Positions 6,860-10,574 of a DNA stretch of 10,574 bases are shown here, piece after piece. The stretch is from an uncultured Caulobacteraceae bacterium (GTDB taxonomy: Bacteria; Pseudomonadota; Alphaproteobacteria; Caulobacterales; Caulobacteraceae). Under the pieces are notes generated by a model, which saw nothing but the letters and a program-made list of their open reading frames with translations, was not told the DNA's origin and ran no database searches. The first letter of the stretch is position 1. Each line of letters begins with the position of its first letter. The position numbers were made by a program, and so were the translations under genes. Location: assembly GCA_903884915.1 (NCBI GenBank), contig CAISGS010000525.1, positions 1-10,574 of the forward strand. The letters are read 5' to 3'.

Positions 6860-8293
6860 TCAAGCAAGCCGTTTGAGCAATGAAACCAAAAGGCGCGTGC
6901 GCGCGGAGAACAGAAGGGGCGTAAAATATTGCCCAGCCAGCCGCTTATTGATCTCTCCGCGCGTGGGATAGGGGGCGATGATCGAGGTCATGGCGGTCAG
7001 TTTGAGCTTAGACGTCATGGCCAAAACCCAAGGCTGGATCAGGTCCCCAGCCGCTGGACCAACGATCGCCGCGCCAAGCACCTGGCCCTTGGCCGACAGG
7101 ATCAGCTTGCCCTTGCCGTCGGTCCGGCCCTCGGCCACAGCACGGTCATTGCCACTGAAATCGGCGGTGATGACCTGAATATCCGCGCCATGGACCGCGC
7201 GAGCTTGGGCTTCTGACAGGCCTACAGCGGCAATTTCTGGGTCCGTATAGGTCGCGCGGGGCACCATCAGGGCGGAGGCCTTGATCGGCTGCGCAAAGAG
7301 GGCCTTGCGAATGATCAGGCCCGCATGGGCCCCGGCAGTGTGGGTAAATCCGCCCTGCCCGCTGACATCACCAATGGCAAAGACCCGGCGATTGGTGGTC
7401 AGGAGTTGATCATCCGTCAGGATCGATCCGCGCTCATCCAGCCCAATACCAGCCAGCGAGAGGTCCAGTCCCTCAACGTTCGGTGCCCGGCCCGTGGCGA
7501 CGAGCAGATGACTACCTTCAAGCCGGGTTTCTTGATCACCCTGTCGAAGGGTGACCGAAACGCCGTCAGCCGTGGCAGCCACTGCCGTGGCCTTGGCCCC
7601 TTCGCGCAGGTCCACCCCGTCGGCGCGCACGGCCTCGATAACAATGGCGGCGAGATCGGCATCCTCGCGCGGCAGGGCGCGGTCGGCTTCTAGGACCGTG
7701 ACCTTGGTGCCCAGACGCGCAAAGGCTTGCCCTAGTTCCAGACCGATTGGGCCCGCACCCAGAATGATCAGATGGCTGGGCTGCGTGGTCAGGTCAAACA
7801 GGGTCTCGTTTGTTAAGTAGGGCGTGGTCTCCAGCCCGGGGATCGGCGGCAGCTTGGGTCGTGAGCCCGTGGCAATCACGATCTTGCGGGCCCTGACCCG
7901 GACATCACCGCCCTGAACCGAGTCTTCACCCACAAACCGTGCCGTTTCTCGCACGACGGTACAGCCAAGGCCTTCGAAGCGCTCTTGGCTATCATGCGGC
8001 GCGATGGTGGCGATGGCCCGGTGGACATGAGCCATGACGGCGGCAAAATCGATCTGAGGCTCAGCTCCAGCGCCAATGCCGAGGTTCCCCGGCGAGCGCA
8101 GGGTATGGGCAACCTTAGCCGCTGCGATCAGCGCCTTGGAGGGGACGCAGCCATAGTTCAGGCAGTCGCCGCCCATCTCGCCCTTTTCAAAAAGAACGGT
8201 CTTGAGACCCAGCTGCGCCGCGCCAGAGGCGACGGACAGCCCGCCAGATCCTGCGCCGATGACGACGATATCGGCATGGATGGTTCGGCTCAT
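6860..8293 (-). CDS. Pyridine nucleotide-disulfide oxidoreductase (dihydrolipoyl dehydrogenase / mercuric reductase-like) with Tyr in place of catalytic His
   Basis: This FAD flavoprotein of the class I disulfide reductase family has 477 residues. Visible parts: FAD-binding GAGSGG (13-18), the redox-active pair Cys44 and Cys49 in GGDCLNYGCVPSK, ATGSRP (141-146), the second Rossmann motif GAGPIG (179-184) with Glu202 at the end of the next strand, suggesting NAD(H), the second FAD motif AIGDVSGQGGFTHTAGAHAG, and the dimerisation domain from about 345. Lipoamide and glutathione reductases use His in HPTxxE near the C-terminus. Here the motif is PYPTRGE, with Tyr442 at the His position and Glu447 kept. 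About 25 basic and hydrophobic residues follow. The gene overlaps the TVP38-type gene by 4 bases (ATGA). The family is often found beside or fused to TVP38 domains; its substrate is unknown. A mercuric reductase role is not supported: no heavy-metal N-terminal domain and no Cys pair at the C-terminus. Confidence 0.92.
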   Translation of the reverse strand: MSRTIHADIVVIGAGSGGLSVASGAAQLGLKTVLFEKGEMGGDCLNYGCVPSKALIAAAKVAHTLRSPGNLGIGAGAEPQIDFAAVMAHVHRAIATIAPHDSQERFEGLGCTVVRETARFVGEDSVQGGDVRVRARKIVIATGSRPKLPPIPGLETTPYLTNETLFDLTTQPSHLIILGAGPIGLELGQAFARLGTKVTVLEADRALPREDADLAAIVIEAVRADGVDLREGAKATAVAATADGVSVTLRQGDQETRLEGSHLLVATGRAPNVEGLDLSLAGIGLDERGSILTDDQLLTTNRRVFAIGDVSGQGGFTHTAGAHAGLIIRKALFAQPIKASALMVPRATYTDPEIAAVGLSEAQARAVHGADIQVITADFSGNDRAVAEGRTDGKGKLILSAKGQVLGAAIVGPAAGDLIQPWVLAMTSKLKLTAMTSIIAPYPTRGEINKRLAGQYFTPLLFSARTRLLVSLLKRLA

Positions 8294-8994
8294 ACGGCGT
8301 CTCCCGATTTGCGGAACCGGCGCAGCACCACCGGCAGCAGTGACAACAGACCAAGACCGACCAAGGGCAAGAGCACATGGGGCTCAAAGATCACCCGCAG
8401 GTTCGGTTCTTGTCCGGAGGCAAAGACCTCGCCCAGACCAGAGCCCAAGCCCGCATAGACGAGCGAGCCAGGAAGGATGCCCAGCACCGTAGCCGACAGG
8501 AAGGTCCGAAGCGGAATATCCACAAATCCCGCCGCCAGATTGACCAACCAAAACGGCATAACCGGGATCAGGCGAAGGGTCAGGATGTAGGAAAAGGCAT
8601 CGCGCCGGACCCCCTCTTCGATCTTGGAGATGGTCGATCCCGCCTTACCGCGCAGACTATCGCCCACGGCCGAGCGGCAGACCAAGAAGATCACCGCCGC
8701 GCCCATGCTCGCGCCGCTTGCTGCCGCGACCGCTCCTAGCCAAGGACCGAACAGGAACCCGCCGCTGAGGGTCATGACCAGAGCCCCCGGCAGCGAGAGG
8801 CTGACCACGGCAATATAGATGAGGATATAGAGGCCAAAACTGAGGACCGGATGCAGGGCCACGAACCCCTGCAATTGATCCCTTCGCGCCTTAAGCTCGA
8901 CCAGACTCAGATGGTCAGCGACGCCGCTGGCAATGACCGCCGCAACGGCCAAGGCAATCACAATCAGCGGGCCAAATCTCTTGATCCATTTCAT
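8290..8994 (-). CDS. TVP38/TMEM64 (VTT/DedA-like) inner-membrane protein
   Basis: This 234-residue polytopic membrane protein belongs to the VTT family, related to bacterial DedA and to eukaryotic TMEM41B and VMP1, which are lipid scramblases. Hydrophobic segments lie at about 8-25, 53-75, 80-106, 134-158, 164-185 and 206-224. The family's marks are SLPGALVMTLSGGFLFG with GAVAAASGASMGAA (about 67-100), and the conserved LRLIPVMPFWLVNLAAG (140-156), where Arg141, Pro144 and Pro147 form the re-entrant motif. The start is supported by AAGGAT about 10 bases upstream. Its stop overlaps the flavoprotein start as ATGA, so the two products are made together and probably act together at the membrane. 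Lipid or proton-coupled transport is inferred from the superfamily; nothing in the sequence shows the substrate. Confidence 0.92.
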   Translation of the reverse strand: MKWIKRFGPLIVIALAVAAVIASGVADHLSLVELKARRDQLQGFVALHPVLSFGLYILIYIAVVSLSLPGALVMTLSGGFLFGPWLGAVAAASGASMGAAVIFLVCRSAVGDSLRGKAGSTISKIEEGVRRDAFSYILTLRLIPVMPFWLVNLAAGFVDIPLRTFLSATVLGILPGSLVYAGLGSGLGEVFASGQEPNLRVIFEPHVLLPLVGLGLLSLLPVVLRRFRKSGDAV

Positions 8995-9078
8995 GCCCGT
9001 TATCCTTTTTGGCCATCACAGCGCTGAATAGCGTTTGAGTGCTGCCCGCGCCATATTAAAATGAGGGATGTCTCATTT
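8995..9078 (-). promoter_or_regulatory. Leader and presumed promoter region of the TVP38-flavoprotein-kinase unit
   Basis: These 84 bases separate pyrD from the TVP38-type gene and are the widest gap in the right half. Read on the minus strand they hold the AT-rich inverted repeat, then a short stem CGCT-ATTC-AGCG (about 9024-9035), and a good ribosome-binding site (AAAAAGGAT) ahead of ATG 8994. I could not find a convincing -35/-10 pair, so the promoter is inferred only from the gap and the AT-rich element; read-through from pyrD remains possible. Confidence 0.35.
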
Positions 9079-9079
9079 T
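9058..9079. repeat. Perfect 8-base inverted repeat between pyrD and the TVP38 unit (weak terminator or operator)
   Basis: AAAATGAG (9058-9065) and CTCATTTT (9072-9079) are perfectly complementary around the 6-base centre GGATGT. It begins at the last base of the pyrD stop codon and lies 64-85 bases upstream of the TVP38-type start. With T runs on both sides it could be a weak bidirectional terminator, but only two of eight pairs are G-C. A dimeric repressor operator for the leftward TVP38 unit is the other reading. The repeat is seen directly; its role is open. Confidence 0.5.
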
Positions 9080-10137
9080 TAGTTCTGCCCAACCGCCTGC
9101 GCCACGCTGGTAAAGCCGTCTGCCTTCAGACGCGCGGCCAAGTCACGCTTGATCGTGGTGATCAGGCCAGGACCCGAATAGGCCATGGCCGAATAGATTT
9201 GGACCGCGCAGGCCCCGGCTTTGATCTTAGCATAGGCATCGGCACCAGAAACAATGCCGCCCGCGCCGATCAGAGATGTCCGCCCCGCCGCGACCTCGTG
9301 GAACCGGCGCAGCATCTGGGTCGATAGCGACATCAAGGGCGCGCCGGACAGTCCGCCGGTCTCCGCCTTCCAGATCGACCGCAAACTGTCAGGCCGCGAA
9401 ATGGTGGTGTTGCTGACAATGATGCCATTGAGGCCGTGGGTCAGCACAGATTCAACAATGCTCTCGACCTCGCCCTCTTCCAGATCCGGCGCGACCTTGA
9501 GCAGGACTGGCACATCGCTGGAGTTGGCGATTAAGGCCGTGCGCGCCTGCGCCAACCGGCCAAGCAACTCGTCCAGCGCCGCCTTGGTCTGCAAGGCCCT
9601 CAATCCCGGCGTATTGGGCGACGAAATATTGACCGTGAAATAGTCGGCCAAGCCCCAAAGCCGCTCGAGACCCGTCACATAGTCACCGATCCGGTCGCCA
9701 CTGTCCTTATTGGCCCCAATATTGGCCCCGACGATCCCGGCCGTCTTGGGACGCACCGACAGGCGCTGAGCAAAGGGCTCAAGACCGCCATTGTTAAAGC
9801 CCATCCGGTTGATGACGGCCTTGTCTTGGGTCAGACGAAACAGCCTTGGGCGCGGATTGCCGGCTTGGGCCAAGGGGGTCACGGTCCCGCATTCGACAAA
9901 GCCAAAGCCCGCCCGCAGCATGGCCACCGGGGCCTCGGCATTCTTATCAAACCCTGCAGCCAGACCGACCGCGTTGGGCAGGGCCAGAGTCCCGATCTGG
10001 GTGGCCAGCACGGGGTCGTCACGGGTCATCTGCTGAGGACCAAGGCCTGCTGCCAGCGCGCGGATGGTGAGGTTATGCGCATCCTCAGGATCGAGCAGGT
10101 GCAGCGCCTTGGCCCCTAGGTCATGAACAAGGCTCAT
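9079..10137 (-). CDS. pyrD: Dihydroorotate dehydrogenase (quinone), class 2
   Basis: PyrD oxidises dihydroorotate to orotate in pyrimidine synthesis, passing electrons through FMN to membrane quinone. The 352-residue protein is of class 2 type: an N-terminal helical extension (about 1-40, HDLGAKALHLLDPEDAH) for membrane and quinone contact, then the FMN barrel with GLAAGFDKNAEAP, FVECGTVTP, INRMGFNNGG, NISSPNTPGLR (Ser173 matches the catalytic Ser175 of E. coli), LLKVAPDL, ISNTTI-type VSNTTISRP, and LIGAGGIVSGADAYAKIKAGA followed by VQIYSAM. The ATG at 10137 shares a base with the TGA stop of the DUF952 gene (TGATG), so translation is probably coupled. The stop is immediately followed by the inverted repeat described separately. 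Confidence 0.97.
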   Translation of the reverse strand: MSLVHDLGAKALHLLDPEDAHNLTIRALAAGLGPQQMTRDDPVLATQIGTLALPNAVGLAAGFDKNAEAPVAMLRAGFGFVECGTVTPLAQAGNPRPRLFRLTQDKAVINRMGFNNGGLEPFAQRLSVRPKTAGIVGANIGANKDSGDRIGDYVTGLERLWGLADYFTVNISSPNTPGLRALQTKAALDELLGRLAQARTALIANSSDVPVLLKVAPDLEEGEVESIVESVLTHGLNGIIVSNTTISRPDSLRSIWKAETGGLSGAPLMSLSTQMLRRFHEVAAGRTSLIGAGGIVSGADAYAKIKAGACAVQIYSAMAYSGPGLITTIKRDLAARLKADGFTSVAQAVGQN

Positions 10138-10490
10138 CAGGCCAGGTCTCCCATCATTGGCACGCCGTCACTATCGAGATCAACGGGCCAAGCCCTCAGA
10201 ACCGCCTCAACGGGCAAAGGCCTGTAGAGATGAGGAAACAGGTCCCCGCCCCTCGATGGCTCCCAGATGAGCGACGCCTGCAAATCCGCCGACAGGTCAT
10301 CGGTTTCAATCGCCAGAACCATCAGATCGCTCTGACCGGAAAAATACCGCCGCGCCGTCTCCTGCGCCTGAGCGCCGGTCGAAAAATGAATATAGCCGTC
10401 GGCCAGATCCACAGCCGAGCCGGTGAAGGCCCCTGCGGCTTGGGCCTTTTGCCACTCAGCCTGCGACAGGAGCTTGTAGATCAAGCTCAT
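10137..10490 (-). CDS. DUF952 family protein
   Basis: This 117-residue soluble protein matches the wording of the DUF952 family: an opening IYKLLSQAEWQKAQAAG, then DGYIHFSTGAQAQETARRYF (30 to about 50), LMVLAIETDDL, and WEPSRGGDLFPHLYRPLP followed by a VDLDSDG tail. Length is typical. The family has no established function that I know of; its fold has been compared with ADP-ribosyltransferases. The conserved His-Phe-Ser and the Arg-Gly-Gly stretch are the obvious candidates for an active or binding site. Its start overlaps the stop of the upstream gene (ATGA) and its stop overlaps the pyrD start (TGATG), so it sits inside a tightly coupled unit. I recall DUF952 genes beside pyrD in other alphaproteobacteria, which suggests a conserved link with pyrimidine synthesis or only an old operon. 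Confidence 0.9.
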   Translation of the reverse strand: MSLIYKLLSQAEWQKAQAAGAFTGSAVDLADGYIHFSTGAQAQETARRYFSGQSDLMVLAIETDDLSADLQASLIWEPSRGGDLFPHLYRPLPVEAVLRAWPVDLDSDGVPMMGDLA

Positions 10491-10574
10491 TCGCCGCCCG
10501 CTCCGCCGCCATGGGCCTTAGGTGTGAAAAAGCCGTCATAGGATGGCCGACCGGCGACATCGAACGCGAAGACA
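10487..10574 (-). CDS. C-terminal end of an unidentified protein (5' part outside window)
   Basis: Only the last 29 codons are present. Read on the minus strand they end FDVAGRPSYDGFFTPK followed by a His- and Gly-rich tail, AHGGGAGGE, then TGA. The stop overlaps the DUF952 start as ATGA, and it is this coupling together with the open frame to the window edge that supports the call. I do not recognise the family from so short a tail. Confidence 0.6.
   Translation of the reverse strand, partial: VFAFDVAGRPSYDGFFTPKAHGGGAGGE

Noticed and set aside
6860..8293. Mercuric reductase (merA)
   Set aside because: No N-terminal heavy-metal domain, no C-terminal cysteine pair and no mer genes nearby; only the general family resemblance supports it.
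7985..8458. A 157-codon open frame on the plus strand across the TVP38/flavoprotein junction
   Set aside because: It is antisense to two confidently identified genes; Arg-, Pro- and Asp-rich composition points to a chance frame.
9024..9035. Short stem CGCT-ATTC-AGCG in the TVP38 leader as an attenuator or riboswitch
   Set aside because: Only four base pairs and no further structure; such stems are frequent by chance in GC-rich DNA.
9001..9081. CtrA binding site (TTAA-N7-TTAA)
   Set aside because: A TTAA occurs at 9056-9059, but no second half-site stands at the proper distance; other TTAA copies in the window are also unpaired.
1..10574. Mobile elements, phage genes, CRISPR arrays, toxin-antitoxin pairs, tRNA or rRNA genes
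   Set aside because: I saw no transposase or integrase, direct-repeat array, att-like duplication or RNA-gene signature, and base composition is even throughout.

Overview
The window looks like ordinary chromosome of a GC-rich alphaproteobacterium, most likely of the Caulobacterales/Hyphomonadaceae type. The grounds are gene content and order (trpB-trpA-accD-folC), protein wording typical of that class, a zinc-ribbon-less AccD of the kind I associate with alphaproteobacteria, and a marked shortage of GANTC sites as expected where a CcrM-type methyltransferase acts. The species cannot be named from this sequence. Coding density is very high. There is no intergenic stretch over 300 bases, and I see no mobile element, RNA gene, CRISPR array or frameshift.

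Left block, plus strand (2-3394): the 3' end of trpB, then trpA, accD and folC. TrpB and TrpA together make tryptophan synthase. AccD is the carboxyltransferase beta subunit that commits acetyl-CoA to fatty acid synthesis. FolC adds glutamate to folates. Gaps are 9, 16 and 32 bases, consistent with one operon. Several usually conserved positions are changed: Cys for Ser near the PLP ring in TrpB, Glu for the second catalytic Asp in TrpA, and three of four zinc cysteines lost in AccD.

Middle block, plus strand (3451-5378): a 49-residue single-span membrane protein, a membrane-anchored or exported thioredoxin-fold protein with a CPDC motif, and zapE, an AFG1-type ATPase of cell division. The first pair overlaps as ATGA, and zapE starts 6 bases after the second gene. 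A promoter-like sequence just before the small gene suggests an independent unit, possibly with a leaderless transcript.

Right block, minus strand: two units read leftwards. The first runs from an unidentified gene cut by the right edge to a DUF952 protein and then pyrD (quinone-dependent dihydroorotate dehydrogenase), all with overlapping stop and start codons. The second holds a TVP38/TMEM64 (DedA-like) membrane protein, a dihydrolipoyl-dehydrogenase-like flavoprotein whose C-terminal catalytic His is Tyr, and a membrane sensor histidine kinase without a response regulator beside it. An AT-rich 22-base palindrome separates the two units. The TVP38-flavoprotein-kinase set and the small-protein-thioredoxin-zapE set are the two least understood parts of the window.
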